64,000 bases of DNA from Mycolicibacter heraklionensis (GTDB lineage Bacteria > Actinomycetota > Actinomycetes > Mycobacteriales > Mycobacteriaceae). The stretch is taken from positions 310,001 through 374,000 of the forward strand of contig NZ_LDPO01000002.1 of the NCBI RefSeq assembly GCF_001021505.1, in the 5' to 3' direction. Of this stretch, positions 11,701 through 22,609 are shown piece by piece. The position numbers were made by a program, and so were the translations under genes. The number at the start of each line of letters is the position of its first letter. Position 1 is the first letter of the stretch. Below the pieces are notes generated by a model, which was given only the letters and a program-made list of their open reading frames with translations, was not told where the DNA came from and did no database searches.

Positions 11701-13431
11701 CCCCAGCACCTTCCCGTAGGTCTGCCGGCCCATCAGGTACGTGGCCTCCACGGCCACGTCGCGCAGGTCGGTCGGCGGGACCCGACGTGGGTTGTGTGAC
11801 AGCACCACCAGATCGGCGTACTTGCCGGGTTCCAGGCTGCCGATCTCGGTGTCCAGCCGTAGTTGCCAGGCGGCGTTGAGGGTCTGCGCCTTGATCGCCG
11901 CGTCGACGCCGATGCGCTGTTCGGGAGCCAGGACCCGGCCGCTGCCCTTGGCGATGCGGTTCACCGCGGTGGCGATGTTGCCGATCGGGTTGGGCGGGGT
12001 GACGGTGCCGTCATTGTGGAACGACAGCCGCAGGCCGGCGTCCAGCGCCGACCGAGCCGACATCCAGTGCGACCCGTGTTCCATGCCGAACAGCTTGTCC
12101 ACCAGCACATCTCCCCAGAAGTAGATGTGTTCGATGAACAGGCTCGGGGTGATCCCGAGGTTCGCGGCCCGCGCGAACTGATCGGGCCGCATGGCCCCGA
12201 CGTGTTCGATCCGGGACCGTAACGCCGGGGGTGTGCGCGCCTGTTCGAATGCGTCCAGCACCACATCGATCGCAGCGTCACCGTGGACGTGGCAGGAAAC
12301 CTGCCAGTGCTGATCCACGAAGGCCTTGGTCAGGTCCTGGATCTGCTCGGGCGGGTAGTTCATCCGGCCGCGGTGGTCGGGCCCCAAGCCCATGCCCGCT
12401 GTGGTGGCGTTGGTCAGATACGGGAAGGTGGTGAAGATGTTGCCCTGCCAGGGCGAACCGTCCGCCCACATCTTCATCCCGATCTTGTCGAACAGCACGT
12501 CGGCGCGGGCCCGCCTGCCACGGACGTTCTTCGGGTCCGCAGCCAGCTCTGGGGTGCCGATCTCGTAGGCGCGGACCCGCACCGCGCAGTCGGCCTGCTG
12601 GGCGAGCTTGCCGAACACCTCGGACTGCGCACGCGCGTCGTAGGAATGCTCGGTGGCGGTGGCGATTCCCGCGCGGGCGAGTTGGGCGTAGGCCCAGCGC
12701 AGGTTGTCCCCGGCGTTGGCCATGATCGCGCCGGAGAACGGCGCGACCAGCGCCATCACCGCCGCCGCCTCGCGCACCTCGCCGGTCAGCTGTCCGTCGG
12801 GACCGTGCATGTACTGCGCCCCGGCGGGGTTCGGGGTGGTTTTGGTGATACCGGCCGCGGTGAACGCGGCAGTGTTGCCGTAGGCGGCATGGCCGCTGTT
12901 GGAAATGATCACCACGGGGTTGTTCGGGGCGAGCCGGGACAGCTCGGTACGGCTGAAGGGCTGCAGCCCGGTCTGCAGCAAGGGATCGACCCCGTTGAGC
13001 AGAATCGGCTGGCCCTTGGGCGTGTCGGCCACGGCCTCGGCCAGTTTCGCGAACACCCCGTTCGCAGTGGGGACCGTGAAGGGACGCACGTCGATGGCCG
13101 GCGGAGCCAGTGTGGAGCCCATCTCGAAGGGATGACCATGCGGCTCCACGAACGCCGGCAGCAGCGCCCGGCCGCGCAGGTCGACGACGGTGGTTCCCGA
13201 CCCCCGCAGTCGCAGCACCTCATCGGCCGTGCCGACCTGGCTGATCCGTCCGCCGGTGACCGCGAGCGCTTCGGCCTCCGGAGGGCCCGGCGCCACCGTC
13301 ACCACCGGACCGCCGATGAAAATGGTGTCGGCGCCCGGTCCCCGCGAACCGCAACCAGCCAGCCCGCCGACCGCGGTGCCCGCGGCCGCGGCCGCCATCC
13401 CGGCCATGAACCGCCGCCTGCTCGTCGTCAC
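11698..13431 (-). CDS. Tat-exported lipoprotein amidohydrolase (YtcJ-like)
   Basis: Metal-dependent hydrolase of the amidohydrolase superfamily, 577 residues from GTG 13431. The N-terminus TTSRRRFMAGMAAAAAG has a twin-arginine signal, followed by a lipobox LAGC, so the enzyme is probably anchored outside the membrane. Metal-binding elements include EPHGHPF near residue 95, HVHGDAAID, RIEHVG and FHNDGTVTPP; the last region carries the usual catalytic Asp. The C-terminal beta unit ends with LEPGKYADLVVLS. The reading frame extends further upstream, but that part overlaps the promoter region and lacks family similarity. The substrate is unknown. It lies 100 bp downstream of the MBL gene. Confidence 0.85.
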   Translation of the reverse strand: MTTSRRRFMAGMAAAAAGTAVGGLAGCGSRGPGADTIFIGGPVVTVAPGPPEAEALAVTGGRISQVGTADEVLRLRGSGTTVVDLRGRALLPAFVEPHGHPFEMGSTLAPPAIDVRPFTVPTANGVFAKLAEAVADTPKGQPILLNGVDPLLQTGLQPFSRTELSRLAPNNPVVIISNSGHAAYGNTAAFTAAGITKTTPNPAGAQYMHGPDGQLTGEVREAAAVMALVAPFSGAIMANAGDNLRWAYAQLARAGIATATEHSYDARAQSEVFGKLAQQADCAVRVRAYEIGTPELAADPKNVRGRRARADVLFDKIGMKMWADGSPWQGNIFTTFPYLTNATTAGMGLGPDHRGRMNYPPEQIQDLTKAFVDQHWQVSCHVHGDAAIDVVLDAFEQARTPPALRSRIEHVGAMRPDQFARAANLGITPSLFIEHIYFWGDVLVDKLFGMEHGSHWMSARSALDAGLRLSFHNDGTVTPPNPIGNIATAVNRIAKGSGRVLAPEQRIGVDAAIKAQTLNAAWQLRLDTEIGSLEPGKYADLVVLSHNPRRVPPTDLRDVAVEATYLMGRQTYGKVLG

Positions 13432-13531
13432 CGTGTCCGCTCGTTTTCCGTCACAGTCACGCGACGAGTATTGCAGCGCCCATCGCCCGGACCGCCGGCC
13501 GGGAGTGGTGACAACGCTGACCCGTCCCGCG

Positions 13532-14356
13532 CTAGGTGAGGTCGTCGTGGTCGCCGCGAGCCCACGCGGCGTGACGGTCCGCCGAGAACCGGACCGCGGC
13601 CACGGCATCGGTGTCGATGGTGTTGGTGTGCAGCCCGTAGATGCGGTCGAAGCGCAACCCCTCCAACGTTGCGGCCATCCGCTGCGCGACGGCAGCCGAC
13701 AGCGGAATCCGGTTCGGGTAGCTGCGCAAGAACGCCACGGTGCGCCGGTCGGGGTTCGGGAAGACGGTGTCACCCACCAGCAGCACCCCGCGCCCCTCGG
13801 CACCGGCGTCCCAGCATGCGACGGAGCTGCCCGGAAAGTGGCCGCCGACTTGAATCACGCTCAACCCGGGTGCGAGCTCCAGCCGGCCGGACCAGTACCG
13901 GATCGCCGGGTCCGGACGCATCACCCATTGGCTGTCGGCAGCGTTGACGTACACCGGCACCCCGCCGAGTCGACGGGCCCATTCCACTTGGGCGCCGAAC
14001 ATGTGCGGGTGGCTGGCGACGACCCCGAGCACCGGGCCCTGCTCGAGCGCCGCGGCGACCGCGGTGTCATCGACGAATCCCGGCGGATCCCACAGCATAT
14101 TGCCGCTCGGCGTGCACACCAGCTTGCCCAGCTGACCGATACCGAGCGGCGGATTGCTGCCGATCCCGATCAGCCCGGGTTCCAGTTCGAAGGCGTAGGA
14201 CTGCATGCCTTCGGCGGCCAAGCCGTCCAAGGTGGCCCAGTGTTGGCCGTCCGGCGGCACCCATTGCCGGTCGTCCTCGCAGATTGCACACACCGGCGGC
14301 GTCGCATCGTGTTCGACACCGCAGGTCCGGCACAGCCAGAACTCGGCTGCCGGCAC
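13532..14356 (-). CDS. MBL-fold protein with N-terminal Cys4 zinc-ribbon and altered metal motif
   Basis: A 274-residue metallo-beta-lactamase-fold protein. The N-terminus has four Cys in two CxxC pairs (Cys9, Cys12, Cys23, Cys26), resembling a rubredoxin or zinc ribbon. The MBL core follows: SHPHMFGAQ near residue 116 stands where HxHxDH is expected, so Asp and the last His are missing. GGHFPGS, LLVGDTVFPNPD and GLHTNT supply later ligands. The GTG start is 2 bp after the sufT stop, so it is probably transcribed with the SUF operon. Catalytic activity is uncertain. Confidence 0.8.
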   Translation of the reverse strand: MPAAEFWLCRTCGVEHDATPPVCAICEDDRQWVPPDGQHWATLDGLAAEGMQSYAFELEPGLIGIGSNPPLGIGQLGKLVCTPSGNMLWDPPGFVDDTAVAAALEQGPVLGVVASHPHMFGAQVEWARRLGGVPVYVNAADSQWVMRPDPAIRYWSGRLELAPGLSVIQVGGHFPGSSVACWDAGAEGRGVLLVGDTVFPNPDRRTVAFLRSYPNRIPLSAAVAQRMAATLEGLRFDRIYGLHTNTIDTDAVAAVRFSADRHAAWARGDHDDLT

Positions 14357-14358
14357 GG

Positions 14359-14700
14359 TCAGACCGTGAAACCGACTGCGCGCATCATTTCGCGGCCCTC
14401 ATCGGTGATCTTGTCCGGTCCCCAGGCGGGCTCCCAGACCCAGGACAGGTCGACCTTCTTGACCAGGCCGGCGCCCACGGTGGCGTTCTCGACCTGCTCG
14501 GCGATCATGTCCTGCAGCGGACAGGCCGGCGAGGTGAGCGTCATGGTGACGACGGCGGTCGGACCGCCATCGTCTTGGCGGATCGACAGGTCATACATCA
14601 GGCCGAGGTCTACGACGTTGATGCCGATCTCGGGGTCGATGACGTCGTGCATCGATTCCTCGACTTCGGCGAGCAGCTCGTCCGGTCCCAATTCGCTCAT
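14359..14700 (-). CDS. sufT: SufT-like DUF59/MIP18 iron-sulfur assembly protein
   Basis: A 113-residue DUF59 protein, the counterpart of Rv1466 and the last core gene of the mycobacterial SUF operon. It helps iron-sulfur cluster maturation or delivery. Key segment: DPEIGINVVDLGL (22-34) and the conserved Cys60 in TSPACPLQD. ATG 14700 has AGGAGAT six nt upstream and leaves 4 bp after sufU. An upstream in-frame ATG would overlap sufU and is rejected. Confidence 0.92.
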   Translation of the reverse strand: MSELGPDELLAEVEESMHDVIDPEIGINVVDLGLMYDLSIRQDDGGPTAVVTMTLTSPACPLQDMIAEQVENATVGAGLVKKVDLSWVWEPAWGPDKITDEGREMMRAVGFTV

Positions 14701-14704
14701 CGGT

Positions 14705-15196
14705 TCATCTCCTGGGTTGAGAGACACTGACGGATGCCAACGTCTGTTCTTCTGCCTTGGAAAGTGCCTGCGCCAGCCCATCTTTGAACGCCATCCAGCC
14801 GAGCAGCGCGCACTTGACTCGCGCCGGGTACTTGGCCACCCCGGCGAACGCGATGCCGTCGCCCAGCACTTCTTCGTCGCCTTCCACGGTGCCCCGCGAC
14901 GACACCATCTCGTGGAAGGCGTCGAACGTCGCGCACGCCTGCTCCACCGTCAAACCGATCACCTGGCTGGCCAGCGCCGAGGTCGCCGCCTGCGAGATCG
15001 AGCAACCCTGCCCGTCGTAGGAGACATCGGCGATCCGCGTACCGTCGGGCGACAGCGCCACCCGCAGCGTCAGTTCGTCACCGCAGGTGGGGTTCACATG
15101 GTGCACCTGCGCGCCGTAGGGCTCCCGCAGACCGCGATGCTGCGGATGCTTGTAGTGATCGAGGATCACCTCTTGATAGAACTGCTCAAGACGCAA
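14705..15196 (-). CDS. sufU: SufU zinc-dependent sulfurtransferase
   Basis: Sulfur acceptor that partners SufS; in Gram-positives SufU takes persulfide sulfur from SufS through a zinc site. The conserved ligands are Cys38 and Asp40 (PTCGDE), Cys65 (GQGCSIS) and Cys129 (VKCALLGW). TTG 15196 is the only suitable start: GGGAG lies 8 nt upstream, and it gives RLEQFYQEVILDHYKHPQHRG, the family N-terminus. This leaves 4 bp after the sufS stop. Extending the frame upstream would run into sufS coding sequence. It is 163 residues long. Confidence 0.92.
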   Translation of the reverse strand: MRLEQFYQEVILDHYKHPQHRGLREPYGAQVHHVNPTCGDELTLRVALSPDGTRIADVSYDGQGCSISQAATSALASQVIGLTVEQACATFDAFHEMVSSRGTVEGDEEVLGDGIAFAGVAKYPARVKCALLGWMAFKDGLAQALSKAEEQTLASVSVSQPRR

Positions 15197-15200
15197 CGTC

Positions 15201-17254
<2,054 letters not shown>

Positions 17255-17288
17255 TGCTGATTCGTGTCCTTAGCTGATGCGTTCGGGT

Positions 17289-18482
17289 TTATTTGTTCTC
17301 GGTGACCGCGAGCTCACGCTCCACGGCCTCGGTGAGGCGCTCCTGCACCGCAGGCACCGGAATCTTGGCGATGATCTCGCCGAAGAAGCCGCGCACGATC
17401 AGGCGCCGGGCCTGCTCTTCGGGGATGCCGCGCGCCTGCAGGTAGAACAACTGGAGATCATCGAATCGGCCAGTCGCGCTGGCGTGTCCGGCCTGCACGA
17501 TCTCCCCGGTCTCGATCTCCAGGTTCGGAATCGAGTCGGCCCGGGCACCGTCGGCCAGCACCAGGTTGCGGTTCACCTCGAAGGTGTCGGTGCCGACGCC
17601 CGTCGCGCGGATCAGCACGTCTCCGACCCAGACAGTGTGGGCGTCCGGGAGCGCAGAATCCGGGTCGCCCTGCAGCGCGCCCTTGTAGAGCACGTTAGAG
17701 CGGCAGTTGGGCTGGGCGTGGTCGACCAGCAGTCGCGATTCGAGGTGCTGGCCGTCGTCGGCGAAGTACAGGCCGAGCATTTCGGCGTCGCCACCCGGGC
17801 CGTCGAACCGGACCCGCCCGGTCAGGCGTACCAATTCGCCGCCCAGCTGCACGGCGCTGTGGCGCAGCACCGCGTCCTTGCCCAGCGCCGCGTGGTGCAT
17901 GGTGACGTGCACCAGGTCCGCGGCGGCGTCGGCGATCCAGACCACGGTCAGCTGTGCGGCGTCGCCGACCACGAATTCGACGTTGTCGGCGTAGGTTCCG
18001 CTGCCTCGCACGTCGATCACGACGGTTGCCCGCGACAGTTCCTCAGCGCGCAGCTGCAGATGGCCGTAGGCCGTCGCTCCCGCTCCGGGGCCGGTGACAG
18101 TGATCCGGATGGGCTCCTCGACGTCGGCTTCCTTGGGCACGGTGACTACCGTCGCCTCGCGAAACGCCGAGAAGGCTTGGGCCGCAATCCGGTCCGCGGG
18201 AGCTCCAGCGGCCCCCAGCCGGTGATCGCCGCGCGCGACCGCCTCGATCCGCACGGCATCCGAGCCGAGGACTTCGATGGCGGCGGACGCGTCAGCGACC
18301 GCGGAACCGTCGTGCAGACCGCGCAGCCGGCGCAACGGGGTGAACCGCCACACCTCATCGCGACCGTGCGGCACCTCGAATGCCTCGACGTCGAACGAGG
18401 TGAACTGCATCCCCTTGTGGAAGCCTTCGGCCGCCTGGGTCAGGTTGGCCGCCGGGGTGGACGTCAAACCAGTGGAAGTCAC
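17289..18482 (-). CDS. sufD: SufD scaffold subunit
   Basis: Partner of SufB in the SufBCD iron-sulfur scaffold; 397 residues with the right-handed beta-helix core of the family and the C-terminal RRLIVRGFFGEI helix that contacts SufC. GTG 18482 abuts the sufB TAG with no spacer, a sign of translational coupling. The conserved His in HASATGRFDDLQLFYLQARG is present. It corresponds to Rv1462. Confidence 0.94.
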   Translation of the reverse strand: MTSTGLTSTPAANLTQAAEGFHKGMQFTSFDVEAFEVPHGRDEVWRFTPLRRLRGLHDGSAVADASAAIEVLGSDAVRIEAVARGDHRLGAAGAPADRIAAQAFSAFREATVVTVPKEADVEEPIRITVTGPGAGATAYGHLQLRAEELSRATVVIDVRGSGTYADNVEFVVGDAAQLTVVWIADAAADLVHVTMHHAALGKDAVLRHSAVQLGGELVRLTGRVRFDGPGGDAEMLGLYFADDGQHLESRLLVDHAQPNCRSNVLYKGALQGDPDSALPDAHTVWVGDVLIRATGVGTDTFEVNRNLVLADGARADSIPNLEIETGEIVQAGHASATGRFDDLQLFYLQARGIPEEQARRLIVRGFFGEIIAKIPVPAVQERLTEAVERELAVTENK

Positions 18483-19931
18483 CTAGCCCACCGAGCCTTC
18501 CATCTGCAGCTGGATCAGCTTGTTGAGCTCCAGCGCGTACTCCATCGGCAGTTCCTTGGCGATCGGCTCGACGAATCCGCGCACCACCATTGCCATCGCC
18601 TCGTCCTCGGTCAGGCCGCGGCTCATCAGGTAGAACAGCTGGTTCTCGCTGACCTTCGACACGGTGGCCTCGTGGCCGACGGTGACGTCGTCCTCGCGGA
18701 TGTCGACGTAGGGGTAGGTGTCGCTGCGGCTGACGTTGTCGACCAGCAGCGCATCGCATTTCACGCTCGACTTCGCCCCGTGCGCGCCCTTGTGGATCTC
18801 CACCAGGCCCCGGTAGGAGGACCGCCCGCCGCCGCGCGACACCGACTTGGAGACGATGTTGGACGACGTGTTGGGCGCCAGGTGCAGCATCTTGGCGCCG
18901 GTGTCCTGGTGCTGGTCCTCGCCGGCGAACGCCACCGAGAGCACCTCGCCCTTGGCGTGCTCGCCGGTCATCCACACCGCCGGGTACTTCATGGTGACCT
19001 TCGAGCCGATGTTGCCGTCGACCCACTCCATGGTGGCGCCGGCCTCGGCCCGGGCCCGCTTGGTGACCAGGTTGTAGACGTTGACCGACCAGTTCTGGAT
19101 GGTGGTGTAGCGGCACCGGCCGCCGGGCCTGACGACGATCTCCACCACCGCAGAGTGCAGCGAGTCCGACGTGTAGACCGGCGCGGTGCAGCCCTCGATG
19201 TAGTGCACGTAGGCGTCTTCGTCGACGATGATCAGGGTGCGCTCGAACTGGCCCATGTTCTCGGTGTTGATCCGGAAGTAGGCCTGCAGCGGGATGTCGA
19301 CGTGCACGCCCTTGGGCACGTAGATGAACGATCCCCCGCTCCACACCGCGGTGTTGAGCGCGGAGAACTTGTTGTCCCCGGCCGGAATCACCGTGGCGAA
19401 GTGCTCCCGGAACAACTCCTCGTGTTCCTTGAGCGCGGTGTCGGTGTCGAGGAAGATGACGCCCTGGGCTTCCAGGTCCTCGCGGATCTTGTGGTAGACC
19501 ACCTCGGACTCGTACTGGGCCGCGACGCCCCCGATGTAGCGCTGCTTTTCGGCCTCCGGGATACCCAGCCGGTCATAGGTGTTGCGGATGTCGTCGGGCA
19601 GGTCGTCCCAGGTCTGGGCCTGCTTCTCGGTGGACCGCACGAAGTACTTGATGTTGTCGAAGTCGATACCGGACAGGTCCGAGCCCCAGTTGGGCATCGG
19701 CTTCTTCATGAACGTCCGGTAGGCCCGCAGGCGGGCTTGCAGCATCCACTCCGGCTCGTTCTTCTTCGCCGAGATGTCGCGCACCACGGCCTCGGACAGC
19801 CCGCGCTGGGCGGCGGCGCCCGCGACATCGGTGTCGGCCCAACCGTATTCGTACCGGCCCAGCGACGCGATGGTCTCTTCCTGGGTGGTCGGCTCCGCAG
19901 CTGCTGCGGTGGCCTCCGGCGTCAGTGTCAT
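18483..19931 (-). CDS. sufB: SufB scaffold subunit, intein-free
   Basis: Core scaffold on which the Fe-S cluster is assembled. The protein is 482 residues and continuous; the M. tuberculosis SufB (Rv1461) is interrupted by an intein and is about 846 residues. Here the segment [19 protein letters not shown] reads straight through with no splicing blocks. The C-terminal [30 protein letters not shown] helix region contacts SufC. ATG 19931 has GGAGTG upstream. It is the first structural gene after sufR, with a 67-bp gap. Confidence 0.96.
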   Translation of the reverse strand: MTLTPEATAAAAEPTTQEETIASLGRYEYGWADTDVAGAAAQRGLSEAVVRDISAKKNEPEWMLQARLRAYRTFMKKPMPNWGSDLSGIDFDNIKYFVRSTEKQAQTWDDLPDDIRNTYDRLGIPEAEKQRYIGGVAAQYESEVVYHKIREDLEAQGVIFLDTDTALKEHEELFREHFATVIPAGDNKFSALNTAVWSGGSFIYVPKGVHVDIPLQAYFRINTENMGQFERTLIIVDEDAYVHYIEGCTAPVYTSDSLHSAVVEIVVRPGGRCRYTTIQNWSVNVYNLVTKRARAEAGATMEWVDGNIGSKVTMKYPAVWMTGEHAKGEVLSVAFAGEDQHQDTGAKMLHLAPNTSSNIVSKSVSRGGGRSSYRGLVEIHKGAHGAKSSVKCDALLVDNVSRSDTYPYVDIREDDVTVGHEATVSKVSENQLFYLMSRGLTEDEAMAMVVRGFVEPIAKELPMEYALELNKLIQLQMEGSVG

Positions 19932-19998
19932 GGTGACACTCCTTCGATGCTCGTGATGGCTTCGGCGCAGGGTGTGCGCCGAAGGTCGATCGGTGCTG

Positions 19999-20778
19999 CT
20001 AATGCTGTTTTTTGACGGTCCCGACGGTGCTGGACTTGCCGGCCTTCCCGGCCTTGGCGCTTCGGTTGGTCAGTGGCACATGGGTGGTGCAGACGTAGCC
20101 GCCGTCGGCGATGGTCGCCAACCGCTGCACGTGGGTGCCCAGCACTTCGGCCATCGCCTGCCGCTCGGCCCGACACAACTCCGGGAACTCCTTGGCGACG
20201 TTGGCCACCGGGCAGTGGTGCTGCAGAATCTGCACCGCCGGTACGCCACCCTCCACCCGCGCGGTGGTCGCGGCGTAACCGGCCTCGGTCAGTGCGCCGG
20301 CGATGCGTTGGGCGGTGGCCTCCAGGTCACCGTCGTCGTCGGCGCCGTCGCCGGCTGCGACAGCAGCGACCTTGGCCAGGATGGTGTCGATGCGCTGTCG
20401 CGCGAAGTCGACCACCGCGTCCTCGCCGCCGATCTCGCGCAGTTGGCGCATGGCGGCCACCGCGAGGTCGTCGTAACGGTGACCAAGCTTGCCGCGGCCG
20501 GCTTCGGTGAGCTGGAACCGTTTCGCCGGACGCCCACGCCCCACCTGCTGCCAGGATGCCGCCGCATGTGCCTCGGCGTCACCCATCTCGATCAGGGCGT
20601 CGAGGTGGCGACGCACCCCGGCGGCCGACAAGCCCAACCGGGCGCCTATCTCCCCCGCGGTGATCGATCCGGATTCCATCAGCAGGCGCACCACGGCGTG
20701 ACGGGTGTCGTGGCCGCCGGCGAGCTCAGTTACCGGCATGACATTCACCTCGCCCTCGTTGGAGGCCTCGATTTTCAC
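19999..20778 (-). CDS. sufR: SufR, Fe-S dependent repressor of the suf operon
   Basis: DeoR/ArsR-like winged-helix regulator, counterpart of Rv1460, which represses the suf operon. The HTH covers [25 protein letters not shown] (about 38-62 from this start). Conserved cysteines that could bind a cluster are [16 protein letters not shown] and GGYVCTTH in the C-terminal half. The tail is Lys-rich ([12 protein letters not shown]...VKKQH). GTG 20778 is chosen because a weak -10 (CACACT) sits 7 nt before it; a TTG at 20796 would add six residues. It leads the operon and diverges from mptB. Confidence 0.9.
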   Translation of the reverse strand: MKIEASNEGEVNVMPVTELAGGHDTRHAVVRLLMESGSITAGEIGARLGLSAAGVRRHLDALIEMGDAEAHAAASWQQVGRGRPAKRFQLTEAGRGKLGHRYDDLAVAAMRQLREIGGEDAVVDFARQRIDTILAKVAAVAAGDGADDDGDLEATAQRIAGALTEAGYAATTARVEGGVPAVQILQHHCPVANVAKEFPELCRAERQAMAEVLGTHVQRLATIADGGYVCTTHVPLTNRSAKAGKAGKSSTVGTVKKQH

Positions 20779-20790
20779 AACACCAGTGTG
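20776..20790. promoter_or_regulatory. Small dyad at the sufR start, possible SufR operator
   Basis: CACACTGGTGTTGTG has CACA/TGTG arms with a 7-bp spacer and overlaps the predicted sufR GTG. An autoregulatory operator is expected here from the biology of SufR, but the arms are short. Confidence 0.3.
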
Positions 20791-20905
20791 ACGCAATTCC
20801 AGAGCCCGGTCTAGAAAGGGTTACCTCAGTTCAGCCCGGATCGGCCGTTGCGCTGGTCACATCCCGCGCGGCGCCGGGCGTCCCCAGGCATCGCCGAGCG
20901 GCCGT

Positions 20906-20911
20906 TACGCT
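20906..20911 (+). promoter_or_regulatory. -10 element TACGCT of leaderless mptB transcript
   Basis: TACGCT fits the mycobacterial TANNNT -10 consensus. The mptB ATG begins 7 nt after its last base, which is where transcription should start. This fixes the start codon and predicts an mRNA without a 5' leader. Confidence 0.55.
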
Positions 20912-20917
20912 GCTGGG

Positions 20918-22609
20918 ATGGCAGCCCGCCGGCACTCGCTGAGCACGTCGATCGCGCATCTGCACGGCGACGAGCGCACCGTCGGCTCCCCGCTGAACGC
21001 CGCTGAGCTGGTCGCATTGCGCCGAACCCGGCTGTTCGGCGCCACCGGTACCGTGCTGATGGCCATCGGTGCGCTCGGGGCCGGTGCGCGACCGGTGGTG
21101 CAAGACCCGACCTTCGGGGTCCGGCTGCTCAACCTGCCGTCTCGGCTGGCCACGGTGGCCCTGACCATGACCACCACCGGCGCGGTGATGATGGCGCTGG
21201 CGTGGCTGATGCTGGGGCGGTTCGCCCTGGGCAAGCGGCGGATGTCGCGCAGCCAGCTCGACCGCACCCTGCTGCTGTGGATGCTGCCGCTGCTGGTCGC
21301 CCCGCCGATGTACAGCAAAGACGTCTACTCCTACCTGGCGCAGAGTCAGATCTCTCGGCTGGGCCTGGACCCCTACCGGGTGGGGCCGGCGCCGGCCCTG
21401 GGCCTTGACCACGTCTTCACCCTCTCCGTCCCGAGCCTCTGGCGGGAGACGCCGGCGCCCTATGGGCCACTTTTCTTGTGGATCGGCCGGGGCATCTCGG
21501 CGTTGACCGGCGAAAACATCGTCACCGCGGTGCTGTGCCACCGGGTGGTGGTGCTGCTCGGGGTCGGCTTGATCGTGTGGGCGGTGCCGCGCCTGGCGGC
21601 ACGCTGCGGGGTCGCCGAGGTCAGCGCCCTGTGGCTCGGTGCGGCCAATCCGCTGTTGCTGATGCATCTGGTCGCCGGCATCCACAACGAGGCGTTGATG
21701 CTCGGACTCATGCTGACCGGCACGGAGTTCGCGTTGCGCGGGATCACCGCGGCGCAGCCGCTGCTGCCGTCGCTGCGGACGCGGCCAGAGCCCCACGACT
21801 GGGCGCCGCTGGCCGAACTGCTCGCCGGGGCGGTACTGATCACGCTGTCATCGCAGGTCAAGCTGCCATCGCTGTTGGCTCTGGGGTTCGTCGCCATGGC
21901 GCTGGGCTGGCGGTGGGGCGGCGATCTGCGGGCGTTTCTGCTGGCCGGTACGGGCATGGCCGCGCTGGCGGCGGCGGTCACCGGCTTGATCGGCTGGGCC
22001 AGCGGGCTGGGCTTCGGGTGGGTCTTCACCCTGGGCACGGCCAACGTGGTGCGCAGCTGGATGTCGCCGCCGACGCTGATCGCCCTGGGCACCGGCCAGG
22101 TCGGGATCCTGCTGGGTCTGGGTGATCACACCACCGCGGTGCTGTCGCTGACCCGTGCCATCGGTGTGCTGATCATCGCGGTCCTGGTGGTGTGGCTGCT
22201 GCTGGTGGTGTTCAACGGCCGGCTGCATCCGGTCGGTGGGCTCGGCGTTGCGCTGGGCATCACCGTCCTGCTGTTCCCGGTGGTCCAGCCGTGGTACCTG
22301 CTGTGGGCGATCATCCCGCTGGCCGCCTGGGCGACCCGGCCGAACTTCCGGATCGCGGTGATCGCGGTGACGCTGGTGGTGGGCATCTTCGGCCCGACCG
22401 CCAACGGCGACCGTTTCGCCCTGTTCCAGATCGTGGACGCCACCCTGGCCAGCGCCGTCGTGGTGCTGGGGTTGTTCCTGCTGACCTACCGGCGCCTGCC
22501 GTGGCGCGAGTTGCCGGCCGAAGCCGAGCCCCCGGCCGGCGACGCACCGGCCGAGGAACCGACCCCGCGGTCGGCCGCCGCCACCGACGCTTACGCTGAT
22601 TCTCCGTGA
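20918..22609 (+). CDS. mptB: Alpha-(1->6)-mannopyranosyltransferase MptB
   Basis: Polytopic GT-C glycosyltransferase that uses polyprenyl-phosphate mannose to start the mannan core of lipomannan and lipoarabinomannan. It has 563 residues and about 12-13 membrane segments. The GT-C acidic loop is MYSKDVYSYLAQSQI (about 130-144). A periplasmic stretch PSLWRETPAPYGPLFLW is strongly conserved. The C-terminus is an acidic, Pro/Ala-rich tail. It corresponds to Rv1459c. Its stop overlaps the GTG of the ABC ATPase gene, and a leaderless promoter precedes it. Confidence 0.9.
   Translation: MAARRHSLSTSIAHLHGDERTVGSPLNAAELVALRRTRLFGATGTVLMAIGALGAGARPVVQDPTFGVRLLNLPSRLATVALTMTTTGAVMMALAWLMLGRFALGKRRMSRSQLDRTLLLWMLPLLVAPPMYSKDVYSYLAQSQISRLGLDPYRVGPAPALGLDHVFTLSVPSLWRETPAPYGPLFLWIGRGISALTGENIVTAVLCHRVVVLLGVGLIVWAVPRLAARCGVAEVSALWLGAANPLLLMHLVAGIHNEALMLGLMLTGTEFALRGITAAQPLLPSLRTRPEPHDWAPLAELLAGAVLITLSSQVKLPSLLALGFVAMALGWRWGGDLRAFLLAGTGMAALAAAVTGLIGWASGLGFGWVFTLGTANVVRSWMSPPTLIALGTGQVGILLGLGDHTTAVLSLTRAIGVLIIAVLVVWLLLVVFNGRLHPVGGLGVALGITVLLFPVVQPWYLLWAIIPLAAWATRPNFRIAVIAVTLVVGIFGPTANGDRFALFQIVDATLASAVVVLGLFLLTYRRLPWRELPAEAEPPAGDAPAEEPTPRSAAATDAYADSP

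Noticed and set aside
17277..20015. A 912-codon open frame on the plus strand across the SUF operon
   Set aside because: It lies fully antisense to sufB, sufD and part of sufC. Its residue composition (His, Arg, Gly, Val rich) is that of GC-rich antisense frames, with no family motif.
20842..20912. Direct repeat CGGCCGTTRCGCTG at 20842 and 20899 before mptB
   Set aside because: Only two copies 57 bp apart, one containing the -10 element; no known regulator matches and chance is plausible in GC-rich DNA.
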